From Kangiellaceae bacterium (GTDB taxonomy: Bacteria; Pseudomonadota; Gammaproteobacteria; Enterobacterales; Kangiellaceae), in contig JABXIQ010000007.1 of assembly GCA_013373015.1 (NCBI GenBank), positions 1 to 64,000 of the forward strand: a stretch of DNA of 64,000 bases, read 5' to 3'. How positions within the stretch are numbered: position 1 is the stretch's first letter; every line of letters begins with the position of its first letter. The notes beneath the pieces are model-generated. The model did no database searches. It saw only the letters and a list, made by a program, of their open reading frames with translations, and had not been told where the DNA came from. Made by a program: the position numbers and the translations under genes. This document shows positions 16,919 through 27,184 of the stretch, piece after piece.

Positions 16919-18835
16919 CTATATCGACAATTTCTCGACGGATTTACCGCCATACATTAAGTTAATAATACCGCGACTGACCACGATAGCAGTAAACATT
17001 GAAGTTAAGATACCAATGAATAAAGTAATCGCGAAACCTTTGACAGGGCCAGTTCCAATAGCAAACAAAATAATTGCAGCGATCATGGTAGTAATATTAG
17101 CATCAGCAATGGTTGATAAGGCTTGTCCATAACCTTTATCAATCGCCTGAGCTGGCTTAGTGCCGTCTCGCAACTCCTCACGGATCCGCTCAAAAATCAA
17201 TACGTTAGCATCGACAGCCATACCAACAGTCAAAACGATACCTGCGATACCTGGCAAGGTTAAGGTTGCTCCCATCAGCGACATCACAGCAATGATCAAG
17301 ACTAAATTTAGAGTCAAAGCAACATTTGCAACCAAACCGAATAACTTGTAGTACACCAGCATAAAGATCAGAACAAGGCTGAAGCCGATAATGACCGATT
17401 TAATACCTTTTTCAATATTCTCAGCCCCTAAAGTCGCACCAATAGTACGCTCTTCAACGATAAAGGTTGGCGCAATCAAAGCACCAGAGCGTAATTGAGT
17501 CGCTAAATCTTTAGTATTGGCTGGAGTAAAGTCAGGACCCTCAATAAAGAAATCCGTACTGAATTGACCATTGATATTCGGTGAACTGATCACCGTTTCA
17601 ACAATACTTGATTTAACTAAAGTACGTTTACCATCTTTAATTTCAAAAACTGGTACTGACTCTTTTAAAATCATCGCCATTGGTTTGCCGCGGTTTTTGG
17701 TAGTGGTTTCGAGCATTCTCGCGCCACCTTCACCGTCTAAACGTACTGAAACGATTGGTGAATTAGTTTGTGGATGGAAACCAGGAAAAGCGTCAGTCAA
17801 ATGCTCACCAGAAACTTCAACTTTATCAAACACCACCAATGGTCCACGGTCACTGTCTAATAATTTACTGCCAGGTGGGACACGACCATTCTGCGCTGCT
17901 ACCGGATCAGCTTCTACATTCACCATACGGAACTCAAGAGTGGCCGTCGCACCCAGAACACGTTTCGCCAAAGCTGAGTCTTGAACACCCGGCAATTGAA
18001 CTACGATACGATCCGCGCCATGACGTTGAATTAACGGCTCCGCGACACCTAAGGAGTTCACGCGGTTGCTTAAAATCAAACGGTTTTGGCTAACGGCATT
18101 GTCACGAATTTCTTGCAACTTGGTTTGGTTGAAAATAGCAGCTACATAAGGACGGTTATTAGTCTCTTTTAATTCCAGCTGAACACGATCTGAATAGCGC
18201 TGGAATAATGCTGTATAAGCACGCTCTGCATCTTCTTGGCTTCTAAAAGTCACATGCAGACCATTTTCCACAGACTCCACTCGACCACGAATAGAAGGCT
18301 TCTCGGAAGTCAAGGTATCAATAAAATCACGACGCAACTGCTCTTGCTGCTTCTTAACCGCCTGCTCCATATCCACTTGCATCAAGAAGTGAATACCACC
18401 ACGCAAGTCCAAGCCAAGCTTCATCGGCTTACCACCTAAATCAGCTAACCAGTCAGGTGTTGCCGGCGCTAAATTCAAAGCCACCACATAATCTTGCGCA
18501 TCTTGCGAAGGATTAAGGATTTTATTAGCGATTTCTTGTGCTTGCAGTTGTTGTTCATTTTTTGCAAAACGAGCAACCACTTTCTGTTCTGTTTGTGCTT
18601 CAACGGCTATCGGTGTTAAACCTTTGGCTTGCCACGCAGCTTCAATCTCAGCAACTTGTTGCTCAGAAATCTTAGTATCTCTTAAACCTGACAACTGTAC
18701 CGCTGGATCTTCACCAAAAAGGTTCGGAGCGGCATACAAAAATGCAATAGCAAGCACCAATACAATCATCACATACTTCCACTTAGGGTAAGTATTCAAT
18801 GGTAATTGGCGTTGCGGCTGTTGATCAAAAATCAT
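16919..18835 (-). CDS. secD: Protein translocase subunit SecD
   Basis: 638 residues, slightly longer than the 615 of E. coli. An N-terminal helix (YVMIVLVLAIAFLYAAPNLFG) and the LGLDLRGGIHFLMQVD motif begin the large periplasmic part (about 45-455). Five helices follow, with the conserved GMAVDANVLIFERIREELRD segment near the C-terminus. It captures translocating chains on the periplasmic face. It lies between yajC and secF; a hairpin in the 97-nt gap after yajC may reduce transcription into secD. Confidence 0.97.
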   Translation of the reverse strand: MIFDQQPQRQLPLNTYPKWKYVMIVLVLAIAFLYAAPNLFGEDPAVQLSGLRDTKISEQQVAEIEAAWQAKGLTPIAVEAQTEQKVVARFAKNEQQLQAQEIANKILNPSQDAQDYVVALNLAPATPDWLADLGGKPMKLGLDLRGGIHFLMQVDMEQAVKKQQEQLRRDFIDTLTSEKPSIRGRVESVENGLHVTFRSQEDAERAYTALFQRYSDRVQLELKETNNRPYVAAIFNQTKLQEIRDNAVSQNRLILSNRVNSLGVAEPLIQRHGADRIVVQLPGVQDSALAKRVLGATATLEFRMVNVEADPVAAQNGRVPPGSKLLDSDRGPLVVFDKVEVSGEHLTDAFPGFHPQTNSPIVSVRLDGEGGARMLETTTKNRGKPMAMILKESVPVFEIKDGKRTLVKSSIVETVISSPNINGQFSTDFFIEGPDFTPANTKDLATQLRSGALIAPTFIVEERTIGATLGAENIEKGIKSVIIGFSLVLIFMLVYYKLFGLVANVALTLNLVLIIAVMSLMGATLTLPGIAGIVLTVGMAVDANVLIFERIREELRDGTKPAQAIDKGYGQALSTIADANITTMIAAIILFAIGTGPVKGFAITLFIGILTSMFTAIVVSRGIINLMYGGKSVEKLSI

Positions 18836-18902
18836 AATTTGGCCTGTTTGGACTTATGGTAATTCGTACTATATAGAACTTTATCTTATTGATTAATAAA
18901 GC

Positions 18903-18927
18903 AAAACGCCCGCTTTGCAGCAGGCGT
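18903..18927 (-). terminator. Possible internal attenuator between yajC and secD
   Basis: On the minus strand ACGCCTGC pairs with GCGGGCGT (one mismatch) across a short loop, followed by TTTTG. It lies 6 nt past the yajC stop. It could partly end transcription before secDF. Confidence 0.5.
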
Positions 18928-18932
18928 CAATT

Positions 18933-19247
18933 TTAGCTTTCGATAGACTTAATCGTGCCTTTCGGTAGTGTTTGAGCAATTGAAGCTTTTTGAAATTTAA
19001 TTTCCATACCTTCATTAATCGCCACCACAACAAAGTCATCTTTAATTTTAGCGACTTTGCCGATGATGCCACCAGTAGTCATGACTTCATCGCCTTTTTC
19101 TAAAGCATTCATCATTTCTTTATGTTGCTTCATTTTCTTTTGTTGTGGGCGAATCATCATGAAGTACATAATCAAAATCAATGGTACAAACATGATTAGG
19201 AAGCTCATTAAACCACCACCTTGTGGTGCAGCAGTTGCTAGTAACAT
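18933..19247 (-). CDS. yajC: Sec accessory membrane protein YajC
   Basis: 104 residues. One N-terminal membrane helix (LMSFLIMFVPLILIMYFM) is followed by the signature MIRPQQKKMKQHKEMMNAL and GDEVMTTGGIIGKVAKI. YajC joins the SecDF complex in the inner membrane. It is first of the yajC-secD-secF group and follows tgt by 60 nt on the same strand, the standard queA-tgt-yajC-secDF order. Confidence 0.96.
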   Translation of the reverse strand: MLLATAAPQGGGLMSFLIMFVPLILIMYFMMIRPQQKKMKQHKEMMNALEKGDEVMTTGGIIGKVAKIKDDFVVVAINEGMEIKFQKASIAQTLPKGTIKSIES

Positions 19248-19307
19248 TTTTTATAACCTCATTATTAAATTATTAACTTTTTATAAATTTGTAGCTTGGC
19301 TAAAACC

Positions 19308-20471
<1,164 letters not shown>

Positions 20472-21587
20472 TTAACTATTTTCAGCACACTTGTCATCTA
20501 AGTGCTTGGATTGATTGGCTATATCAACATATTTACTCTGAATAAACATCGAATCGCCATAACTGAAAAAGCGATAACGCTCTGTCACTGCAGTATTATA
20601 CGCATTCATGATATATTTTTTACTAGCAAAAGCGCTCACCAACATCATCAATGTCGATTCGGGCAAGTGAAAATTGGTAATTAGAGCATCAACGGACTGA
20701 AACTGATACCCAGGATAGATAAAAATATCTGTTTCACCCGAACGTGGAGCAATCTGACCATTACTTGATGCTGACTCTAAACATCGCACCGAAGTGGTTC
20801 CCACCGCAATCACCCGCCCACCCCGAGCTCGTGCTTGATTAACCTTATCACACACTTCTTGCGAGACTTCATAGCGCTCGGAGTGCATTTTATGTTCAGT
20901 AATATTATTTACTCGAACAGGGGAAAAAGTGCCAGCACCGACGTGTAGAGTCACGAAGGTCGTTTCAACGCCCTTGTCACGAATTTTTTGCAGCAAGTCA
21001 TCGTCAAAGTGCAAACCCGCGGTTGGTGCTGCGACTGCGCCTTCTATTCTGCTATAAACCGTCTGATAGCGCTCTTTATCTTCAAGCTCATCTTCCCGAT
21101 CAATATAAGGCGGTAATGGCATATGTCCGATTTCATGCATCATTGAGTGCCAATCACCTGTTTGCAACTCGATTTGAAATAACGCCTCTTTTCGTCCTTT
21201 AATCAGTAATTTAGCACCGTTTTGCAAAATAATTTCAGTTTCGGCTTTTGGCGTACGGTTAGAACGAATGTGAGCAAGAGCCAACACATCCGAATCAATA
21301 CGTTCAATAAGAATCTCTATCTTGCCACCAGAGCTTTTTTGACCAAATAAACGCGCAGGAATCACTCGCGTATTGTTGAACACCAACAAATCATTAGGTT
21401 CTAACAGATCGACTAATTGATAAAAATGATTATGTTGAATATCGCCATTCTGCCCATCAAGGCACAGCAAACGGCTATCGGTACGCTTTTCCGTGGGATA
21501 ACGAGCGATCAGCTCATCAGGCAAATCGAAGTGGAAATCAGCTAAGGAAAGCTGTGAATTATCAGCTTTTGGTTCAATCAAGGACAT
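20472..21587 (-). CDS. queA: S-adenosylmethionine:tRNA ribosyltransferase-isomerase
   Basis: 371 residues from the ATG at 21587 (an in-frame GTG lies 9 nt upstream; neither has a strong ribosome site). QueA motifs: [51 protein letters not shown]-like [13 protein letters not shown] and [20 protein letters not shown]. It transfers ribosyl from SAM to preQ1-tRNA, giving epoxyqueuosine. It is followed 12 nt later by tgt. The last step is supplied by queH at 49978-50652. Confidence 0.96.
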   Translation of the reverse strand: MSLIEPKADNSQLSLADFHFDLPDELIARYPTEKRTDSRLLCLDGQNGDIQHNHFYQLVDLLEPNDLLVFNNTRVIPARLFGQKSSGGKIEILIERIDSDVLALAHIRSNRTPKAETEIILQNGAKLLIKGRKEALFQIELQTGDWHSMMHEIGHMPLPPYIDREDELEDKERYQTVYSRIEGAVAAPTAGLHFDDDLLQKIRDKGVETTFVTLHVGAGTFSPVRVNNITEHKMHSERYEVSQEVCDKVNQARARGGRVIAVGTTSVRCLESASSNGQIAPRSGETDIFIYPGYQFQSVDALITNFHLPESTLMMLVSAFASKKYIMNAYNTAVTERYRFFSYGDSMFIQSKYVDIANQSKHLDDKCAENS

Positions 21588-21663
21588 TAAATACACTCTG
21601 ACCTTACGGGGTCACAAGTAAAAGTGCGCCTAGTTTACTGTGAAGCTAGTAAAAGGCAAGAAA

Positions 21664-21683
21664 AAGCCGTCACATGACGGCTT
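21664..21683 (-). terminator. Terminator of the TonB_C/Sel1 gene
   Basis: Stem AAGCCGTC / GACGGCTT with an ACAT loop, followed on the minus strand by TTTTTC. Confidence 0.85.
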
Positions 21684-21691
21684 AATCATTA

Positions 21692-23017
21692 TTAGGATTT
21701 ATTGTTGGATTTATAAAGTTCTAGTTTTTGAGTCATCTCATCTGTAACTTTAGAGATTTTCCGCATCAATTTGTTGGCTTTCTTTTGATAATCAACCGCC
21801 TCTTCGTAATTACCTAAATCTGCATAAGTTTTAGCGTATAATTCATATAACCGAATTGGGGTATCGATAGCCTTTTCGTCAACAAGCTGTAACTGCTCTA
21901 AAACTGTTTTGCTATCAAACTGCTGAAAACTTGATTCATCAAGGAACTTGGCCAATTCATAGGCTATTTCTTTATCTTTCGCATAAACCGCTTTTGTTAA
22001 CCAAAATACTCCTTTTTCTTGATTATCCATTTCTAAGAACAACTCTGCTAACTTGAATTGTGAGCGGCCTAGATTTCCAGATGCTGATTTCAATAACCAA
22101 TTAATACCTTTTTCTTTATCCTGCTCACAACCCTTACCTTCTAAAAGGTTAAGCGCCACTTCATATTGAGCATCAGCAATACCGCCCTGAGCTGCTTTAT
22201 AAAACCACTCGGTAGAATTCACTTTCTTTTTGGGGAAGACGATAGGCGCATATTTTGCATAATAATATTGAGCTAAAAAATCTCCTTCATTAGCCAATGC
22301 TTCCACTTGGTCTATAGCATTTTTTATTTTTCTTGAAAAACCAGATCTGGTTGAAAATTGGTATGCAATGAAATAGTCCATTTTTTGCGAAAGATCTTCT
22401 TCAACAATTTCAAACTGCCACTGTTTTACAGCTTTGATAGTTTCCTTGTCAAAAACACCTTTTGGATAAGAATCTGTCACAACAATCTCTGTTGGGCTTC
22501 CATCTGCTGTAAGGCCGAAAGACAACTTTACCCACCCCTCAATTCCTTTTAATTGAGCAGTTGCAGGATATTTAGGCGGGACAGTTTTAATTGGCGTAAT
22601 ATTTGGTCTGACTTCTTCGACACGATCATTAAAAACAGGCATCAACTGACTAACCAGAGCTTGCTTTCCAAAAGAACCAAAAATTGAATTATAGTAAAAC
22701 TCAGCTTCTTGCTTTTTATCTTCTACTAAATGCTTTTCAATATTAGCTAAAAGCTCTTGCTCTTTTTGAGCATCTTCATCAGACAGCTTGATCCAAGCCC
22801 ATGCTTTAACAAGATCCTGCTTTGTACCCAAACCATCTAAATACATCATTCCAAGGTTATACTGGGCAGATTTATTGCCAATCTCAGCGAGTGTTTGAAA
22901 CTCTTGCAAAGCCGCTTGGTAATTACCAACTTCATAACTTTCTATAGCATCATTGAAAGTTGCATATACAGGTGTTGATAAGGCCAAAACAAACAATAGT
23001 ATTAGAATTCTCTTCAT
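21692..23017 (-). CDS. Exported Sel1-repeat protein with internal TonB C-terminal domain
   Basis: 441 residues. Signal peptide 1-19 (MKRILILLFVLALSTPVYA). A Sel1/TPR-like repeat (about 20-80, AQYNLGMMYLDGLGTKQDLV) is followed by a TonB_C domain (about 145-215: PPKYPATAQLKGIEGWVKLS, then VFDKETIKAVKQWQFE). More Sel1 repeats follow (about 240-350: AQYYYAKYAP, AQYEVALNLLEGKGCEQDKE, GRSQFKLAELFLE) and then a C-terminal helical part. TonB_C normally contacts TonB-box receptors, but here there is no transmembrane anchor and the domain sits mid-protein, so it may act as a periplasmic interaction module. Monocistronic with its own terminator. Confidence 0.8.
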   Translation of the reverse strand: MKRILILLFVLALSTPVYATFNDAIESYEVGNYQAALQEFQTLAEIGNKSAQYNLGMMYLDGLGTKQDLVKAWAWIKLSDEDAQKEQELLANIEKHLVEDKKQEAEFYYNSIFGSFGKQALVSQLMPVFNDRVEEVRPNITPIKTVPPKYPATAQLKGIEGWVKLSFGLTADGSPTEIVVTDSYPKGVFDKETIKAVKQWQFEIVEEDLSQKMDYFIAYQFSTRSGFSRKIKNAIDQVEALANEGDFLAQYYYAKYAPIVFPKKKVNSTEWFYKAAQGGIADAQYEVALNLLEGKGCEQDKEKGINWLLKSASGNLGRSQFKLAELFLEMDNQEKGVFWLTKAVYAKDKEIAYELAKFLDESSFQQFDSKTVLEQLQLVDEKAIDTPIRLYELYAKTYADLGNYEEAVDYQKKANKLMRKISKVTDEMTQKLELYKSNNKS

Positions 23018-23130
23018 GAAGTCTCCTTTTTGAATTTATTATTTTTCCAGAACAAACTATACATATTTCTAAAAGCGGTTTCAATATACCGATTTAACCC
23101 CCAAACCTTTGATTTACATGATCATTTCTC

Positions 23131-23160
23131 ACAAAAAAGCCCAGTTATCTGGGCTTTTTC
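23131..23160 (-). terminator. rmf terminator
   Basis: Stem AAAAGCCCAG / CTGGGCTTTT with a TTAT loop and T-tract on the minus strand, 25 nt past the rmf stop. Confidence 0.9.
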
Positions 23161-23185
23161 AATGATCGAATACGAACACATCAAT

Positions 23186-23368
23186 TTAGATATAGTTTTT
23201 CATTCCATTAATAGTATAGGCCTCTCGCCCTTCTCGCCAACCACCTAACCATTCTTCTTTAGCATTTAATTCTTCATAAGGACATATTTCTTTTGACTGC
23301 CCCTGCAATGCTGCATGAAAACCTTTGGCGTGGGCTCTTTGGAGTTTATCTCTTTTTTGACGTTTCAT
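23186..23368 (-). CDS. rmf: Ribosome modulation factor
   Basis: 60 residues. MKRQKRDKLQRAHAKGFHA and SKEICPYEELN...WLGGWREGRE match RMF throughout; E. coli RMF is 55 residues, so a short C-terminal tail (about AYTINGMKNYI) is extra. RMF binds the 30S decoding region in stationary phase and promotes 100S ribosome dimers. A strong AAGGGGA ribosome site precedes the start. The leader contains a perfect 14-bp palindrome (TAGTTAATTAACTA, 23401-23414). Monocistronic, as usual. Confidence 0.93.
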   Translation of the reverse strand: MKRQKRDKLQRAHAKGFHAALQGQSKEICPYEELNAKEEWLGGWREGREAYTINGMKNYI

Positions 23369-23499
23369 AGATGCGTCCCCTTATTGGTGATTTATTAGCA
23401 TAGTTAATTAACTACGCGTGATATTTCAGTGTATAAATAATCATAGAATCAATGACTTATACAAAAGTAGTACAAATAATTAACACAAAATTGCAGCAC

Positions 23500-23534
23500 A
23501 AAAAAACCGACAACTCTAGATAGAGTTATCGGTT
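23500..23534 (-). terminator. Orphan terminator hairpin
   Basis: Stem AACCGAcAACTCTA / TAGAGTTaTCGGTT, 14 bp with one mismatch and a GA loop, followed by seven T on the minus strand. No gene lies upstream of it on that strand up to the liuR promoter region. Confidence 0.75.
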
Positions 23535-23644
23535 CTTAACATTCGTTTACTGTCTTTTGTCTCACAAGCTTTTCTTATGGCGTTAAATACTTTTTATTGA
23601 CTACTAAATATACAACTTACTCTTTTCTAGTTTTTTTTCAATAG

Positions 23645-23665
23645 AAAAATGTCGCAGTTTGCGAC
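23645..23665 (-). terminator. Second orphan terminator-like hairpin
   Basis: Stem GTCGCA / TGCGAC with a 3-nt loop followed on the minus strand by ATTTTTC. Like 23500-23534 it has no annotated gene upstream. Confidence 0.5.
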
Positions 23666-23824
23666 TTTCTATAAATGATCAATAGCTTAGGTTTAAAAGC
23701 TACAATTTCTTGAAGCTATACCCATAATTTACCGCTTATATTTAATATCAATTTATCATTGCATTTTTTGATTATTAGCCAAAACCAGAAGGTCAGACCA
23801 GGCACAGGTTTTAGTTTGCGCAAG

Positions 23825-23855
23825 TTTACGTTTGCGTAAAGGTAAGGTATATTAT
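23825..23855 (+). promoter_or_regulatory. liuR promoter with dyad operator
   Basis: The inverted repeat TTTACG-TTTG-CGTAAA (23825-23840) includes a possible -35 (TTTACG, 23825-23830). A -10 lies at TATATT (23848-23853, 17-bp spacer) or TATTAT (23850-23855, 19-bp spacer, the MerR-type geometry). TTTACG/CGTAAA dyads are typical LiuR operators in gammaproteobacteria, so autoregulation is likely. Confidence 0.7.
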
Positions 23856-23888
23856 AAACATCCATTTTTATGATCATTATGGCGATTG

Positions 23889-24254
23889 ATGACTGTAGCA
23901 GAAAAAGAATACACAATCAGTGAGTTAGCGAAGGAATTTGATATTACTTCTCGCTCTATTCGTCATTATGAAGATGAAAACCTTATCAGCCCTGAGCGTC
24001 GCGGCACCCACCGTATATACAGCCCTAGAGATCGAGTTCGCTTACAGCTGATCCTACGAGGCAAACGGTTAGGCTTTTCGTTAGCCCAAATCCGCGAAAT
24101 CATTGATTTATATGACCTTCCTGAAGGTAAGCAAAAACAAACCACATTGTTAATCGGCTTAATTCAGGAGCGTCGTGATGCCCTTTTGCAGCAACGCAAA
24201 GACATTAATTTTATGCTCAAAGAGCTTGATATGCTCGAAGGCAAGTTAGATTAA
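23889..24254 (+). CDS. liuR: MerR-family regulator of leucine catabolism, LiuR
   Basis: 121 residues from the ATG at 23889 (an in-frame TTG precedes it directly). The N-terminal MerR winged helix reads YTISELAKEFDITSRSIRHY, then LISPERRGTHRIYS, RVRLQLILRGKRLGFSLAQI and a coiled-coil dimerisation helix (about 75-121). No cysteine metal site is present, which suits a CoA-ester or unliganded sensor. LiuR represses branched-chain amino acid catabolic genes. It heads the liu operon and has a TTTACG dyad in its promoter. Confidence 0.9.
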   Translation: MTVAEKEYTISELAKEFDITSRSIRHYEDENLISPERRGTHRIYSPRDRVRLQLILRGKRLGFSLAQIREIIDLYDLPEGKQKQTTLLIGLIQERRDALLQQRKDINFMLKELDMLEGKLD

Positions 24255-24300
24255 ACAAGATATATTGAATTTAAGTTATTGAAATATTTGAGGAAAAACC

Positions 24301-25461
24301 ATGTACCCATCATTAAATTATGACCTTGGCGAAACCGCTGACATGATCCGCGACATGGTGCGCGGCTTTGCAGAAAAGGAAATCGCACCAATCGCTGAAA
24401 AAACTGATGAAGAAAACTTGTTCCCACATCATTTATGGCAAAAACTTGGTGAACTCGGTTTATTGGGTATTACTGTTGAAGAAGAATATGGCGGTTCAGG
24501 CATGGGTTACCTTGAACATGTAGTGGCGATGGAAGAAATTAGCCGCGCTAGTGCTTCGATTGGTTTAAGTTATGGAGCTCACTCAAACCTTTGTGTAAAT
24601 CAGATCCGTCGCAATGCATCCGAAGAGCAGAAAAAGAAGTATTTACCTAAACTTTGCTCAGGTGAACATGTGGGTGCATTGGCTATGTCTGAACCAGGTG
24701 CTGGTTCTGATGTAGTGTCTATGAAATTAAAAGCAGAACTTAAAGGCGATAAGTACATCCTTAATGGCAATAAGATGTGGATTACCAATGGTCCAGAGGC
24801 TGACGTATTAGTCGTTTATGCTAAAACCGACATGGAAGCCCATTCTCGCGGCATTACAGCCTTCATCATCGAGAAAGGTATGAAAGGCTTCTCAACTGCG
24901 CAGAAACTCGACAAATTAGGTATGCGTGGCTCAAACACCTGTGAGCTGGTATTTGAAGATTGCGAAGTACCTGTTGAGAATGTGATGGGAACAGTTAACG
25001 AAGGGGTGAAAATCCTTATGAGTGGCTTGGACTATGAGCGTGCAGTTCTTTCTGCTGGCCCATTAGGCATCATGCGCGCTTGCATGGATGTGGTTGTTCC
25101 TTACGTTCACGAGCGTAAGCAGTTTGGCAAACCAATTGGTACTTTCCAATTGATGCAAGGTAAATTAGCCGATATGTACACGACTATGAACGCCAGCCGC
25201 GCTTATGTATATGCTGTGGCAAAAGCCTGTGATCGCAAAGAAACCACTCGCAAAGATGCTGCTGCAGCCATTTTATTTGCCGCTGAAAATGCCACTAAAC
25301 TCGCATTAGATGCGATTCAAGTGTTAGGTGGTAATGGTTACATCAACGAATACCCTACGGGTCGTTTATTGCGTGACGCTAAGTTGTATGAGATTGGCGC
25401 AGGCACGTCAGAGATTCGTCGTATGTTGATTGGTCGCGAATTATTTAGCGAAACAGCCTAA
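24301..25461 (+). CDS. liuA: Isovaleryl-CoA dehydrogenase
   Basis: 386 residues, typical for the acyl-CoA dehydrogenase family. Flavin and substrate motifs: [40 protein letters not shown] and [18 protein letters not shown]. The catalytic Glu is in the [13 protein letters not shown] segment, the position used by isovaleryl-CoA dehydrogenase rather than the usual C-terminal one, which has Gly-Ala here (IGAGTSE). It oxidises isovaleryl-CoA to 3-methylcrotonyl-CoA, passing electrons to ETF. It has a GAGGA ribosome site and follows liuR by 46 nt. Confidence 0.95.
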   Translation: MYPSLNYDLGETADMIRDMVRGFAEKEIAPIAEKTDEENLFPHHLWQKLGELGLLGITVEEEYGGSGMGYLEHVVAMEEISRASASIGLSYGAHSNLCVNQIRRNASEEQKKKYLPKLCSGEHVGALAMSEPGAGSDVVSMKLKAELKGDKYILNGNKMWITNGPEADVLVVYAKTDMEAHSRGITAFIIEKGMKGFSTAQKLDKLGMRGSNTCELVFEDCEVPVENVMGTVNEGVKILMSGLDYERAVLSAGPLGIMRACMDVVVPYVHERKQFGKPIGTFQLMQGKLADMYTTMNASRAYVYAVAKACDRKETTRKDAAAAILFAAENATKLALDAIQVLGGNGYINEYPTGRLLRDAKLYEIGAGTSEIRRMLIGRELFSETA

Positions 25462-25488
25462 AATGTTTATATTCGCTAACTCATTGTT

Positions 25489-25547
25489 AAAAGTTATCTC
25501 AAAGTGCTCACTTAGGTTACTAAACTCCGCGCTTTTCGATAACTTTT
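25489..25547. repeat. Rod-like inverted repeat after liuA
   Basis: Outer arms AAAAGTTATC (25489-25498) and GATAACTTTT (25538-25547) are perfect complements. Inside, AAAGTGC pairs with GCGCTTT (one G-U as RNA) and TTAG with CTAA. The 59-nt RNA would fold into an extended hairpin ending in UUUU. It may attenuate or process the liu transcript, or be an intergenic repeat. Confidence 0.65.
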
Positions 25548-25590
25548 GCCGCGATTTAGCTTCATCTAAAGCATTTTAGGAATTAATATA

Positions 25591-25983
25591 ATGACTCTTG
25601 AAACCCTGTTAACCATTGGCGGTATTTTTCATTTAGTATTCTTACTATTCCACTTAATGTTCTGGAAGTTGTTTAAGTGGGAAAGCCAGCTAAAGAAATT
25701 ACATCCAATCAATAAAGGCGCCATGCGGGCAATGAATATTATACTCATTGCCATTTTTGCAATATTTGCCGTAATATCACTAGGGTTTCAAGAAGAATTA
25801 TTGACCAGCCGTTTAGGTTTTTTCCTTATCGTTTCTATAGCTTCTGTTTGGCTATTAAGAACCATTATTCAAATTCCATTATTTACTTTACAAGCAGTCG
25901 CTTCTAAAGTGTTTTTTATCACCACATTAATTGGAGCCAGCATCTATGCTTACATTGGGCTGGCTCTATATAAACAGTTTTAA
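25591..25983 (+). CDS. Small membrane protein within the liu operon
   Basis: 130 residues with four predicted membrane helices (about 6-25, 46-66, 76-96 and 103-126). No catalytic motif and no family that I recognise. It starts after a GGAATTAAT leader and is followed 9 nt later by the thiolase gene, so it is probably translated as part of the operon. A role in membrane adaptation to branched-chain products, or as a partner of an electron-transfer step, is conceivable but unsupported. Confidence 0.7.
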   Translation: MTLETLLTIGGIFHLVFLLFHLMFWKLFKWESQLKKLHPINKGAMRAMNIILIAIFAIFAVISLGFQEELLTSRLGFFLIVSIASVWLLRTIIQIPLFTLQAVASKVFFITTLIGASIYAYIGLALYKQF

Positions 25984-25992
25984 GGTATTATT

Positions 25993-27177
25993 ATGAGTAA
26001 TCAAGATCCTATCGTAATTGTTGGCGCTGCCAGAACTCCTATGGGCGGTTTCGGCGGTTCACTTTCAACTGTAAAATCAACTGAGCTAGGTTCAATTGCC
26101 ATTAAAGCTGCAATTGAGCGCGCCGGTATTCAAGCTGAAGACGTACAAGAAGCCATTATGGGCTGCGTACTTCCAGCAGGCGTTGGTCAAGCTCCAGCAC
26201 GTCAAGCAGCGTTAGGTGCAGGCATGACCGTTAACTCTACCGCAATGACTATCAATAAAGTGTGCGGCTCTGGCATGAAGTCTATCATGTTAGCTCATGA
26301 TTTATTAAAAGCTGGAACCAACGAAGTTATGGTTGCTGGTGGAATGGAAAGCATGAGCTTAGCGCCTTACTTATTGCCTACAGGCCGTTATGGTCAGCGT
26401 TTTGGTCATGGCAAAACTTTGGATCACATGGCTTACGATGGTTTAGAAGATGCTTACGAAGGTCAAGCGATGGGCGTTTATGCCGAGCAAACTGTTGAAA
26501 AATATGGTTTTACTCGCGAAGATCAAGACGCTTTCGCCATTGAGTCGCTTACTCGTGCTAACGCGGCCATTGAAGCAGGTCATTTTAATAATGAAATCGT
26601 GCCAGTAACTGTTAAATCTCGTCGTGGTGACACAGTTGTTGATACCGATGAGCAACCACCAAAGGCTCGTCCCGAAAAAATTCCCTCACTGCGCCCTGCT
26701 TTCAAAAAAGATGGCACAGTTACAGCAGCCAACGCAAGTTCAATTTCTGACGGCGCGGCGGCAGTGGTTATGATGCGCCAATCAGAAGCTGAAAAGCGTG
26801 GTCTAAAGCCATTAGCAAAAATCGTTGCACAAGAGTCAAACGCACGCATCCCAGCAGAATTTACTATTGCACCTGTTGGCGCGATGGAAAAAGCCATGGC
26901 ATCAGCGGGCTGGTCAAAAGACGATGTTGATTTATTCGAAATCAACGAAGCATTTGCCGTAGTGACAATGGCAGCGATGAAAGATTTAGACTTAGACCAT
27001 GCCAAAGTCAATGTTCACGGTGGCGCTACAGCTCTTGGTCACCCTATCGGCTGTTCAGGTACTCGTATTGTAGTGACTTTGATCGAAGCTTTACGTACTC
27101 ATGGCAAAACTAAAGGCGTTGCTTCTTTATGTATCGGTGGTGGTGAGGCGACTGCCTTAGCAATCGAGTTGGTTTAA
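25993..27177 (+). CDS. Acetyl-CoA C-acetyltransferase (thiolase)
   Basis: 394 residues, standard for a biosynthetic/degradative thiolase. The acyl-accepting Cys is in NKVCGSGMKS, the catalytic His in GGATALGHPIGCSG and the second Cys in the LCIGGGEA motif. It splits acetoacetyl-CoA into two acetyl-CoA. In this operon it would act after the CoA-transferase that activates acetoacetate, the end product of leucine breakdown. It has its own GGTATTATT leader 9 nt after the small membrane gene. Confidence 0.95.
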   Translation: MSNQDPIVIVGAARTPMGGFGGSLSTVKSTELGSIAIKAAIERAGIQAEDVQEAIMGCVLPAGVGQAPARQAALGAGMTVNSTAMTINKVCGSGMKSIMLAHDLLKAGTNEVMVAGGMESMSLAPYLLPTGRYGQRFGHGKTLDHMAYDGLEDAYEGQAMGVYAEQTVEKYGFTREDQDAFAIESLTRANAAIEAGHFNNEIVPVTVKSRRGDTVVDTDEQPPKARPEKIPSLRPAFKKDGTVTAANASSISDGAAAVVMMRQSEAEKRGLKPLAKIVAQESNARIPAEFTIAPVGAMEKAMASAGWSKDDVDLFEINEAFAVVTMAAMKDLDLDHAKVNVHGGATALGHPIGCSGTRIVVTLIEALRTHGKTKGVASLCIGGGEATALAIELV

Positions 27178-27184
27178 AATCGTC

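Larger units (their letters stand above)
23369..23885. other. Gene-free interval between rmf and liuR
   Basis: 517 bp without a convincing gene. It holds the rmf leader with the 14-bp palindrome (23401-23414), two minus-strand terminator-like hairpins (23500-23534 and 23645-23665), a weak stem around 23697-23717 and the liuR promoter (23825-23855). A 66-codon minus-strand frame here has no family features or ribosome site. Confidence 0.6.

Noticed and set aside
17571-17984. 137-codon frame antisense to secD
   Set aside because: secD is beyond doubt here and the antisense frame shows no domain; it is a shadow of secD codon use.
23716-23916. 66-codon minus-strand frame in the rmf-liuR gap
   Set aside because: It crosses the liuR promoter and start, has no ribosome site or recognisable family, and its residues look like random AT-rich translation.
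26580-27011. 143-codon frame antisense to the thiolase gene
   Set aside because: Mirrors the thiolase reading frame and has no motif or ribosome site.
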